NCBI RefSeq assembly: GCF_000524195.1
Contig: NW_020170454.1
Span: 124,001 to 188,000 of the forward strand
DNA length: 64,000 nt
Reading direction: 5' to 3'
From: Echinococcus granulosus
Lineage: Eukaryota > Platyhelminthes > Cestoda > Cyclophyllidea > Taeniidae
The position numbers and the translations under genes are program-made. Each line of letters starts with the position of its first letter. The first letter of the stretch is position 1. Below are positions 12,327 to 23,902 of the stretch, piece after piece. The notes under the pieces are model-generated. The model saw only the letters and a list, made by a program, of their open reading frames with translations. It was not told the origin of the DNA and searched no databases.

Positions 12327-15300
12327 CTAGTGGACAGACGCGGAGTTGGATGGTTTTGGGAGGGCGAATGGAGGTTCCACTGTCTTGCTGTCGGTAGGAG
12401 TGGAATTCGATCCCTCCTGCTTTTGACAAAAACCTACTAATTTGAGGTAAAGTGTTGAGCGTAGGAAGCGTCGATACGGATCCTTTTCCATCAGAGCTTC
12501 GATGCGTTTCTGACTTGCGTCAAATAAGTCCGGTTCGGCTTGTGATAGACGCAACTCTGTTTGCAATCGGGTCTCACAGTCAAGATTTACCTTGGGAAAA
12601 ATAATGAAATTCAACATGCAAAACCCGCTTTAAAAGGTAGCTTTTTAAAAAACCTGCTGTGGCATTTAGATCGAGAATTACTCTAAAATCTCAAAATAGT
12701 CTTGCATCTGACTACGACAGTCAAATTATCTTGGAATCAATTCCGGTGGCCTCCTTCGAGGTGCATTTTGAAAAGTACGCTTATGTGGTCAAAGTAACTA
12801 CAGAAATGATTGCATTTTAGTAGTCGGGTTCTCGTCAAGTTCTACTTTGACCTTTTAAGTAGCATCCAACACTTATTATATGCATGAGTGCAAAAGGGCA
12901 CCTGTGGGAGGAATTCAGTCAGAAAGGAGGAAAAAAGAAGGTTAGGAGCCAAAACAACTTGTGCAAGGGAAAAATTGCACTAAAACAAAAACAGATCAAG
13001 CAGGGATAAATGCCTTTTTGATAGGCTTAAATGAATCAGTTAAAATTTTTTCTCTTTATCAGCAGTAAATGCATTTGTTTACACAGATAACATCCCGACA
13101 ACTAGAAAAAATAAGACGCTTATCACTAGAATGGGCATTTTCTCCATAAATGAGAAAATCAGGCCATACTGGTATGCCAATCTGACATGCGTTACATTTA
13201 TCCTGCTTCTCTTAATAAAGGATTTTAATTTTTGCCGATGTGGAAGGAGAGTCTTTGTCCACCCAATTTCTGGATTGTACAAAATAATCACTTAAGGGGA
13301 ACTTGAAAGGGGAAATAGTGAAGAACTAAAGGTCAGAATAGTCGGTCGTTCAAAACACCACGAAAGTTGTAAATAAAGTAGAATAATGATCAAAGGGGAA
13401 TGTCAGAGGAGTGAACTTAAAAACTAAATACCACTGAATCGTACAAGCTGTGGAACAAACACGAGACCACCAACCCGTCTAGGGGCATCGAATGGGTGGA
13501 GAGAGGAATTTCCGAAAAAGCATTTCAAACGGGACAGTCGTGGGGAAAATGAAGCGCTTGTAAAAGTGTTGTGCAACAATCACCAGCGGCGCTGTTAAGT
13601 GGCAGTAAAATCCACCCAAAGAACGTCCATTTGCCACTCTAAATTTGGTGACCTGTTTGCTATCATCAATCCTGCCTGGTGGTGGAAAAAATCACTCAAG
13701 AGGAAAAAAACCAAACCTATTTCTGCAAAAATGTACTTTCCACTACAATGAATTTCGTTTTTTTCTTGAAGGGAAAAATATGTTTACAGTGTGACGGCGA
13801 GAGCAAACAGTTAATCGGGAATAATTCAAGCGTGCCATAATTGGCAGTAAAATATTTGTTTTGCAACAAATTGTTACCTAGGGTTAATTGTATTCCAGTA
13901 ATGGCGAATACGAAACTACTTACAAAAATTAATTTTATCCGTAAGAGGGTACTTAATTATGAATAAAGTAGCATCTACTCATTAGTGACAGAGTGGAATA
14001 AGGCGATGGTAAAAGGTGAGTTTAACTGACCTCCCTTTGAGACTGGAAGGCAATGAAACCATCGTAGATTTCCTGTGCCCGTAATCGTTGCAAAGACTCA
14101 TCAGTGAGCGCCTTGTACTTTTGACAGGCGATCCAGAATTCCAAATTTTCATCACTAAATTCGCCTTGGAGGAATTCTCGAAATACCAGAAGACCATCTA
14201 TAAGAAAAAAGCGACGCTGATAACACCCAAAACGGCTTGAATAAGGTCAGTGAATTGGTTGTATTTATGCAATTGCCAGCCCCCCCGCGAGAGCCTGTGA
14301 TGTGAGTGAATGCTTATCGGCGTATAAACTTGGCGGCAGACTATTATCTCTCCTGTAGGTATAATTAAAAATTCTGAAGCGGTTGCATTCGTTTGGGATG
14401 GTGTTTGTCTAGCTAAGGCTATAATAGCAGATATTAAAATTTCGCCAACATTGTGGGTAGTCCCATGGTTAGCATTATTTAAGATGGCAAAAACCGTGGT
14501 ACTGCATGAAATTCAAAACAGAAAAGATAGAAAGACAAATACTAGACAAATGGTGCTATGATGCATACACACATACATTTCTACATAAATATGGGTAAAT
14601 GGATAGAAATAAGCAGACATTTATGAAAACAAAGGACTGTTTATCATAGAGAGGAATAACTATAAATTTCTAAGTGTCTACAATTAATGATTAACCGCTA
14701 TGTATACAACTAAACAAAAACATGCTTAGTGTCACGAAATTAAGTCAACTGAGATTTTTTAAAAGCAATTTAATCGAATTCTACACTCCAATTTTATCAG
14801 CCTATCCATCTCGCAATGACTCCCCTTGATAAACTTAACCAATACTGTTTTCTAAGGTCATGGCGCCCCTGTATGAATAATTGGCTTGCTAGCTCACTCC
14901 CTTGTGTGTAGTTAAATGTCTCATGCGTCAAGTCACTGATATCACTGGCTAATAAAAACAAATATTTTTTGAACGACGAGTGTCTCTTTGTTTGGCGACT
15001 ATGGACGGTGATCCTTTGTATATATGCGCACGTTGCTACGTATTGTTTCGGAGTGGAGAGACAAACATATGCGAAGAACGGTAACTTGAGTACTTTTACA
15101 TTAAAAATGAAAGGCTTTATAATAATCTGTTTGTTAGAGAAGTTCATTGTGGCAGACGCAAACTGATCATCTCCATGTGAAAGGTGCATTCAACGGAACG
15201 TGCATGATGCGGATTAAGTGATTTTGCCTGGAGGGTAATGGATAGGAAGAAATGAGGGAAATAGTCGAGTAGGAAGTAGAACTGATAGTTTAATGCAGTG

Positions 15301-18300
15301 GGAAGATGTTAATTAAAAGCCTTAGTCGGAAATGGCCCTAAAAATTTGATTCTGATGGTAAATTGGCCAAAGATGCATCACATTTTATGAAGGTCCTAAA
15401 TTGAAGAATTACATATCGCATTCCAATATTCATGTGTCACGAACACCTAACATGGGGTGACTTGATTGATGGAGTGACTCAGTCACACCTATGTCAGTAG
15501 GGAGAACGTGGTGGAAGCATTATCAGATAATAATAATAAGCTCGAATGATTGTCACTTCGTCCTTCACTTGTACTGAGAAATAACTTTTCCATTCAACTG
15601 TTTTCTCAGCAATGAGCGCAACATTGGTGGTCTCTAAGCCTTTTGCTCTCCACTCAAAACCCACAGCTAACCTTACAAACTTCCGCAATTCTGCGGCATT
15701 CTCTACTCCAAATCCGCAGGACAGAGCTTTGCCTTGCTTTGTGTCTATGCGTGTGTGAGTGTGGTGTAACTGCAGACAGGATTGTTCACTCCATGAAGGG
15801 TAAGCGGTGGCAGTTGTGATCAGTCTACCCGAAACAATTAATGTGAACAAGAAGTCCTTACTAGCGAGTTAATCGGGCAAAGAGGGATACTTCTCCACGT
15901 CTTCAATGTTATTTCCCCAAGTTATGAAAAATCAAATAAGTAAATGAAATCTCGACAGAAGGACAATTCGCTAGCGCATTAATGAATAACCCATTCCAAG
16001 TCCAATGTGCAGTAATTTATTTTATTTTGAAATAATTCGCAAAATTAGTTGCCATTTAAATAATCCAAACAACTACGGTAGTTTCTACCGAGGAAAAGGT
16101 AAGGTCCGTTTTCATAAAAAAACTACCAGGCACGGAACTTTAAATAAAAAGATGGCTAAGACAGAAATTGCAGCAGGTTAGCATATTAAGGGCAAAGGTT
16201 TCAGAGCCAATGCTTGTGGTCCCAAGATAATACTTTAATTACATGTTTAACTCTTGGTTTTGGTAACGGGCCACACAGGGGCTCTACCATTATACCTTTA
16301 CCGGAAGGTTTGGTTTCCAGACCACGTCGGTAACCCTCATGCCCCTCTCCACGCCAACAATACATATTCTGCCCAAGTGTTATGGCTTCTTCCACCCTCA
16401 GAATAGCCTCGCGACAAGCGAATCCAGTTTTAAGGGACAGTTATCCTGTTCTCTTCAGCTGGATGGTAATTCTTGGTGGGACAGAAAAAGTGCATATGCT
16501 GCGGATGGGAGAATCGGTGACGACTCCCAACAGGAGGGCGAAGTTATGTCCACCCTCGGCACCTACCCCAGTCCATTGTTCTGCCAGAAAGGCATTAACA
16601 ACTGAAACGACCGTAGCCGTGCGCCCACTAGAAAAGTTCGTTACGCAGCTGTCTACCGTACCTGCACGGAGGTGTCAATTATGTGAACATGCGATACCTC
16701 CTCTACCTCTCTACTAGCTGAATGTGATCAGTATAAATATATGGCTGAGCAGCAACGAAATGAGAACAAAGTGGCAAGAAGGGATAGACGCAAAATCTAA
16801 TCCTCAAGAAACTATGCTAAATCCCGTCGCCTGTTACATGTCTCTGCCTTCAGGTCAGTGTCCGTATGATTAACGATGAACATGCGCCATGACAACCCCA
16901 TTTCGCGTCCCTCCAATACAGTTCCCAAAGAGAGGTCCAGGTCCAGTAGAATTGCCAGGGGAGATCAGTGACGTTGCGGTAGTGTACTATCTCAATTGCA
17001 TAAGAATTTGATAATTGGTGTGGCTGACTTGTGGATTATTTTCTTACAGCACCGATTGCGCTGTAACGGCTGGCGCAGGAGGTTGATCGAGGAGGCACCG
17101 AGGCCGACGCTCAAAAGCGGGGCAGGGGGCTGTGCAACACTTTGGTTGTTTGCTTAACTCTTCGTTTCGGTTACGCGAACAGTGTAGGCCATGGTCATTG
17201 CAGCTCCGCCTTAGGGCTATGCCAGTAGCACCGATCCCTTCTGTATGTCAAAAGTGCACATTTTGTCCAAGTAATATGCCTACATTTTTGTCTTCAGGGC
17301 AAACTCGGGGCGCTGCATTACCAACGTGGGCTTGCTTTCCCCCATGTCTTCACCTTAAAGGCATGACTTTACCCCTTTTCAGGCAATTTGAGACCAGTTT
17401 TATTCAACAAAAAATGAACACGTCTTTTTTATTAATTTATGAACTAGTGAAAAGAAGGGAATAGGTGATGTGAAATTTAATATAGAAAAAGAATCTCTTT
17501 TATGATAAGGTTGAGGAAAGTTTATGGTACATAATTTACAAGGATTTGAAGAAATTTTACTAACTAAATTTTATGCGATTTACGGCTAATGGTTAAACTT
17601 TCACAGGCCCATTTATCTTAACTCCCAGTGATGGCGCCAAAATAAATTTGTGTGACTCGTTTGTCACTGAGGGTTGGGTGAATTCGGGGCTTACTTAGCC
17701 AACGATCTCTTGACGGCGAGGTTCATACCACGGAGTAGGCTGGATTTCCGCTTACCCTGTCCAATTATATGCAAGGCTTGCCACCTTTCTACTGAATGCT
17801 TTTATTTAAGTAGTATAATGCTTCGACAAACTTTTTGTTCTTCATGCCACAAACGTTGTCATCCAAGTTTGTTTTGCGCTTTCTTCTGCAATATTACAAG
17901 AAAAATTTCAAAGCACACGCATTTAGCTGCAAATGAGTTCCCATAGCCGATCTGGCGACTCATTAAAGCGTACCGAGAGCTCTTCATATCCCGTGGCTTG
18001 ACAGTGTCGATGAATCCCCCTCATGTCAACATCGGTTTTTTCTGCTCTTATGTGCGCCAACAGTTCAACAGCCTTCCAAACCACCTTCAAGAATGATTTT
18101 GAAGCCACAATCAAACTTGAGAGAAATACAGCTTTGAAGTCAATGTGGATGATCGCCCTACTGCTGTGTTCTAGAAGAAAGGCATCCTCTGGGAACGGCG
18201 AAATTGTCAGAGGCTCAGTTTCTGCGCAATGGTTTACCAAGATGCAAACCAGGTATTAAATGGCTTTAAAAGGCCCTTCAAAAATCCTAAATGTCAAAAG

Positions 18301-19006
18301 AAGGATGCAAAACTCCTTGTCAAAAAAACCGAGGGTAGATCCCAAGGCCATTACAATTGCATTTATATGACAGCAAAATGAAGGCATTTTTGTCCGTAAA
18401 ATGATTTGACCCTAGAATGAGTGTTTTCATAAATAGGGGGTGGTGTAGTAGAACACTCCCAGAATGCGCTCCACCAGGCGGACGTGACTGGTGGATGCAT
18501 CGCTACCGGCAGGGCATAGCATAAGCGCTGCAACTGAAAGTTTGTTTTTTTTCGCAATTCCATGTTTCAACATTTTTTGCTTCAAGGTGCATATTTCACT
18601 GAGTAGGCTCGGCGAGAGCTGATGTCGACACGGTAGCATTGACCTTTGACCAGTCTGAATTTCATGAGATCACACAAACGCTCATTTTTACTCACCTCTT
18701 TGGGACTGACTTGTCTGGTGAAAAATGAATTAAAGGATACTCCTGCATTCGATTAAAGCTGAAGTTAACCTACGTGGATCCTGAAGGAGGTTTTGGAAGG
18801 AATGCTGCCAGCAGGTGACCTGTTGGAGGGTCGGCCAAGAGTGCTTAAAAATGCTCCTCAGAAGGCCCTGAACAATCACCTCCTCGGAGTTCAAAGCACT
18901 GCTGGAAGGAGATGAAGCCGCTGCCTCCGTCTGTTTTTGGTGTCGCAGTGCGGCTGCTGCCGTCTGTCGCCAAAATTGTGAGATCCTTCCACGCACGTTT
19001 GATGTT
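12327..19006 (-). CDS. Regulator of G-protein signalling (RGS-domain) protein, 5' end not found
   Basis: RGS domains speed GTP hydrolysis on G-alpha subunits at the membrane. Three exons join in phase: 18774-19006 (ends phase 1), 14031-14197, 12327-12590. The spliced domain reads CWQHSFQNLLQDP, then GLLVFREFLQGEFSDENLEF, then EVNLDCETR and LMEKDPYRRFLRSTLYLKL. These are the helix landmarks of an RGS box, including the Asn-Leu-Glu-Phe-Trp segment and the final Arg-Phe-Leu-(Arg/Lys)-Ser. A short Ser/Pro-rich tail ends at the stop at 12327. The first exon shown begins with an Ala/Gln/Ser-rich stretch. Its acceptor near 19006 is inferred and no start codon is visible, so more 5' exons probably lie to the right. 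No GGL, DEP or PDZ domain is visible. The long intron at 14198-18773 contains a TRIM-like element and part of a second repeat. Confidence 0.87.
15447..15850 (+). repeat. Dispersed repeat family 2, copy 1
   Basis: This shares a collinear series of matches with 32629-33030: GGGGTGACTTGATTGATGG-like start, GAAGCATTA.CAGA.AATAA, GAGAAATAAC, AGGACA..GCTTTGC.TTG, TGTGTGNGTG and CCGAAACAAT near the end. There is no coding capacity. It lies in the RGS intron. The origin is unknown. Confidence 0.55.
16240..17330 (+). mobile_element. TRIM-like retroelement, copy in plus orientation
   Basis: The first terminal-like repeat begins at about 16244 (TGTTTAACTCTTGGTTTTGG). The inner block at about 16655-16790 has TATAAATATA at 16732 and is roughly four-fifths identical by eye to the minus-strand copy at 9.3-9.45 kb. 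GGAGGTTGATCGAGGAGGC lies near 17078, and a purine tract (17113-17129) directly precedes TGTGCAACAC at 17131, where the second terminal-like repeat starts with CTTAACTCTTCGTTTCGG. No open frame resembles gag or pol. It sits in the RGS intron, opposite to that gene. The pair of terminal repeats is much diverged, so the outer borders are approximate. Confidence 0.5.
17923..18240 (-). other. Unassigned 105-codon open frame inside the RGS intron
   Basis: The frame is open for 105 codons with a fairly protein-like composition, for example IIHIDFKAVFLSSLIVASKS followed by a basic, acidic-rich helix-like part. I do not recognise it. No acceptor and donor pair that would splice it into the RGS frame was found. 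It may be a relic of a processed copy or chance. Confidence 0.2.
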
Positions 19007-22000
19007 CTGCATCCAGATGCCGTTGAAGGTGGTTATTTTTTGGTAAGGAGCAATTTAGAAAACAACAGAGCAATCACAGAGTTGGGTGATGACTCCTTCT
19101 CCCTTAAAAAAGACTCACCAATTTCCACATCACACCTGACAAGAAATACTGCGACAACCTCATAAACATATTGGTATTACAAAGTGGGGAAGACAAGGTG
19201 AAGAGCGATTATATGGGGATACTTCACTTCCCTTTTCTTCATAGGCGAGAAACTCTGGGGCAGCCTGTGACAACATTAATTTTACCAAATAATCTTGCAT
19301 TAACTAGAGGGAGGACTTAATTAGGAGTAAAGGCTGCTTTCACATGTTAAAGCAACCTTCAATTATCAGGGGACATGATTAGGCCAAACATTACTGCATT
19401 GGCCCAAGAAAAAACTCCACCTACCCACCAAAAAAGGGAGAAGAGGGCTGGTCGAGGTGAGCTGGACATCGGTTTTGTAAATAACCCCTGTTTTTTCATT
19501 CACTTTTTTGGAGGAACTATTTCGAGCATCGGTGGGACAACGGTCTCAAACATCATGCATGAATAATGCTTTCGGTTGTCAGGTTAATTTTGAGCACAGA
19601 CCGCACTTTTTGTCTTAGTTTGAGACAATATGTCCACTTTTTCATTAAAAAAAATGTGAATTGACCAGCTTTTTCTTCCAAGCTAAATGGCTAAATTTGA
19701 TCGTCCTCCAATTATCGTGCCGTGAAATTTGGATGCGAAGATGGGCGGAGAAGAGAGGCGAAGCCTGGCAGCAGGGAATGAGAGTCGGGTAACAAAAGGC
19801 GTTGTTTCTATCCTGTCTCTTGTTTTACAAAGGATGAATGTTTATATTTAAGCACCGTCATCATGCAGAAATTTTAGGCTATTAGCACTACGGCCGCGGT
19901 CGGCACCACAAAATACAAACGTGGTGATAAAACAAAGTTCTTTCAATCAACTAGCATGTCACCAGCAGGACGCCATTCAACAGGTTCTTCTACCGGTGCA
20001 TTCAGCCACTCAGAATGCGGGCGAAGATGGAAAATTCTTGAGCGTTGCTACTTATTTTATTTGAGCGACCGGCTTCCTAAGTTCTTTTTTATTTCAAAAT
20101 CTACGCGACTCATGGAAAAAAGGTGCCACAGTTGACTGAATTACCAAAACGGTGGTAACATGGGGTGCCAAACGCTCTTACCTGGAAAGGTAAGTGGGTA
20201 TTTATAGTCCCCAAGGCAGGGGATTTACCAAATGTGGTGGAGGATGTAAACATTGTTGATTGGTTTGGTAAATTCTTTTTTGCTTCTAAACTACTTTTCT
20301 CTTTTCTGTAAAAAAGTGATTGATATATGCAATATATACACTGAAGTTTCCTCCCCCCGCCCCCCTTCCCCGCTGACAGCATTGCTGTCACAAATGCCAA
20401 CGCAAAATATGACTCAGAGAGCATCCCGTCTAAGAGGCGCAAGAAGAGGCAAATACGAAATATTACAACATATTTTTGTTTGACTCAACTGCCAATTATT
20501 ATTGCGTTCAAGTAAACCAAAAAAGAAGTGAAATTGTTGAATATGTAACCAATAAGATGGAATACTTCTGCCACTACTGTTGTCATCATCACCTTGCTTG
20601 ACATGCCAATTATGAATTGCCTCTGCCAAGGAGAGACATTTATGACAGAAATCACGTAAGTAGACAGTGATTTTCGTGCCTGAGAACCTATTTATAGCAA
20701 TCCATGAACACAAAATTATCCTTTTACAATTGGTTAGATAGGGAGCAATTGCACCTCCTCCTCCCCCCCCCCCATAAAAAGAAATACTTAGTGAGAGTTT
20801 CCAGAAAATTCACAACCCAAAAACATTTCTTTATTTGGGCGTAGTTCATTGACTTGCAAATAAAATATTCACCCATCGGGACAGATGGGACACTGGCAGG
20901 AGTATCACAATACCTCCACTTTTACCGCCTCCTTCTCGATGCCAAAGTGTAGGCTTTCCATATTTACAGCCTCCTATCTATCTTTTGCATGAATAATTAA
21001 TCTTCCCCACCGATGATACGTCTCGCAACATTTTCTGCGGGACTGAGTGATTAGCAGGGGTGGGAAATTCCGACCCAAACAAAAGCCTTCCCCATGTAGA
21101 TAAATGCGTACCCGCTGGAGAGAACAGGCGATCCAGCGGAGATTGACAACGGTGAGATTAGTGTAGCCTCGTTTCCTTGCAGCAGCCAACACTTTGTCAA
21201 GCCTCCTCAAGGCGACACCACAATGCGTGTCTACGAAAAAACGCCTTAACAAAGAGCCCGAGTAGTGGAACGCGATGTTTTGTCCCATAGATAAGCCTGA
21301 GTAGACCCTTCAATCTCCATAGTCACAGTTGCCCCCTCAGCGCCATGGGGTGCTGAGCTTACCCGCAGTCCCTCAAACCCTTTGTACTCGGATGTCTTAT
21401 TATTGCATTAGAAGGTGGTCCGAAGTGCGCAGCTCTAAGAGAGGCCACAAATGGTCCACGGTCCTACAGAATTTCCCCACGTCCGATGGGTGTATTTTGA
21501 GTAAGTCCTGTCGGGATTTGTTTTATTTGTGCTGTTTTGGGTGCCATCAAAAATTACTGTCTAATGTCTAGCAAACAATAAACGTTTATTAACGGTAACC
21601 CTGCTTTCGCCCTCCCCTCCCCTTCCCCGTTGACCCCTATGCATTACATCGGGCTAACATAAAATTGTGCATAATCCAACGCAATTTGGGCAAAGTGGCA
21701 CTTATTCCGGTCATAACAGAAGTGCAACTTTGCCAGGCCTCTAGGCCGGGCCACTCAAAACTGTCTCATGTGAAAAACAATAGCAGTAAAATTGTTGGTA
21801 GACTTCACCTGCCTTTGGTAGAAAAAGCCGAATCCCTTCCATGTATATTTGCTACTTTTGTCTATCCATTAGCCAAATCGAGGAATAATGGTAAGCGATT
21901 TTCCTAATGGCAACACAATATAATCAAAAGTGCAGTTTGTACCCCAATTAAATCTACACCCACATCATTACGTCGTCCCCAAACTTCTCCCCTTCCTTTT

Positions 22001-23902
22001 TTTTTAACTTTCGAGGGGGTAAAAACAGACCCGGAGATTGTCGAGGTCATTGCTGAAAAGTGGTAGGAGGAGAGAGAAATCTGTTCCCTATTTCGGGTCA
22101 CCGGTTGGTGTTGTAAGGTCTCATCTGTGCCGATGGCCCACCTCTCAGCCTCCCCCCTCCCATCTTTGATAACAGGCTTCTCCCATAATAACCAGGTCTT
22201 GGAGCAAAGCAACAGAAATACGAGGACCCTGGTGCAAAAAGCACTTTAACTTTCGTACAAAATAACCAACTTTTAATGCATACATCTGCTCTAATGTATA
22301 ATCGAGCCATATATGGTATTTCCTGGGCTAATTTTAGCATTATAGGTGCGAGATATGCTCAATTTCATTAGCTTCGTTCGGCATAAACGCTTTGCAGATT
22401 TTCACTTCCCTTTTGCGGTGTACTTACTTTGAAGTGGATAGATTAGCAATAGGATAAAAATAGACGGAGAGAAAGACATTCGCCTTGGGAGGTTAAAAAG
22501 CCGGAAGACATTGAAGCAGATCAACTAGGCAAAGTGTTACCACAGGCATGGGAGTTAGCTCCGATGCCTAGTCGAGATGAAGGGCTGGGGGGGGGAGGGC
22601 GGTTCAAAATGATCTCCATCTGCTGAGGGAGGTTTAGTGTTTGACATGTCATTAAAGCACACTTATTCAGAGTTGTTTCATTAAAACCTCACTTGATGGA
22701 GAAAATCTCATTGAAATTCATGAGATCCACCACTAATGAGGAAATACGAAACCTCATTTCCCTTTCATATAATCGGTTCTCGGGTTTCGTGTGTGCCTCT
22801 AATGCACCTAGCAACCTTCACAATACGGGAGGTTATCAAGACCAAGGCAGGAGGGGAGGGTTGCGGTGGAGAGTGTGGATGGTCTTTTTTCTGTAGACCT
22901 GCCTGACATTACGCGGGTAATCACAGTTTGCCACTTGGCGAGTAGAAATTAGCGCCCAGTAATTACACCCTAGGGTTTTGAAAGGAATTGTACAAGAAAT
23001 ATTGCTTTCTAGTTTTAATGGATCGTTTACTGCGTTGGCGTTGTTTTTTTAAAATACCCTGTTAAAGACTTTTCTGTCGATAGCGGACCTCCGATGGCCA
23101 TGGCAAACAAGCACATCCTAGTCACAAGTTCTGTAAATGAACAATGACGCATTGGATAGTTAAACCATTAATTTATGTCAAGTAGACTGTACTTTTGTGA
23201 ATTTGAAATTCGCCTTGGCCACACGGACTCGCCAGCCTCCTCGAGTCGAACGTCCGCTTTGCAGCGTAACCGTCCGACTGTGAATGTCTAAGATTGTAGT
23301 CTTCACGTATTGTTTAGCTGGCAATTTTTTAATCTTCCTGTCAAAATATTAAAGAAATAGCACACGGAGCCTCCTTCCAATTCCTTTTGGGAGATCAGTT
23401 AATTTAATCATTCACTACCCTTCTTCTGATTCAAGCGCCTCAATTTTGTCATCACCTGGAGTCGGTGAGGGAGAGGAAGGAGAGAGGGTGAGACGGTTCA
23501 ATTTGAAAGCACCAATGTGGACTTGGTGTATCGGTGAATGAAAAGAGGGCAGCAGGTGTTGTGACCACCAAAGCATGTGCACACAGATGTAGAAGCGTGT
23601 GTGTGAATGTGGAAATTAAAAAGCTCCATTCTGGTCAAATGAAAGACGAAATAAGCGCATCAAATCTTTTTGACAATAAAACTTAGCTAAGCTGTGAGTA
23701 CAAGAGCACGTTTAGGAATTCTTCAGCAACCTTAAAAATCCCGTTCATGGCTACTAGACACATCTAGGAAGCTCAAATCGCCTTTTCTTCTTCCGAGATG
23801 GGGCCAAATGCCTTAGGATCCTATCGCCAGCTAAAGCACTAACTGAAATTATTAAAAAATAGGGCAGTATGGTTGGCAGGAGTGTATTTGCTGGCTTTGG
23901 TG
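19007..23902. other. Stretch between the RGS exons and the membrane-protein gene
   Basis: This should contain the 5' end of the RGS gene and the 3' flank of the next gene, but I could not support any exon. It holds homopolymer runs (a C run near 20764 and a G run near 22587) and AT-rich sequence. Nothing else was recognised. Confidence 0.35.

Noticed and set aside
12127..12429. A 100-codon minus-strand frame with a run of Arg residues
   Set aside because: The Arg run is the GAG repeat read out of frame, and the rest overlaps the RGS last exon in another frame.
18891..19073. A Cys/His pattern (CFLNCSL then HLQRHLDAEH) resembling a C2H2 zinc finger
   Set aside because: The spacing does not fit, and the stretch overlaps the RGS exon and its acceptor in another frame.
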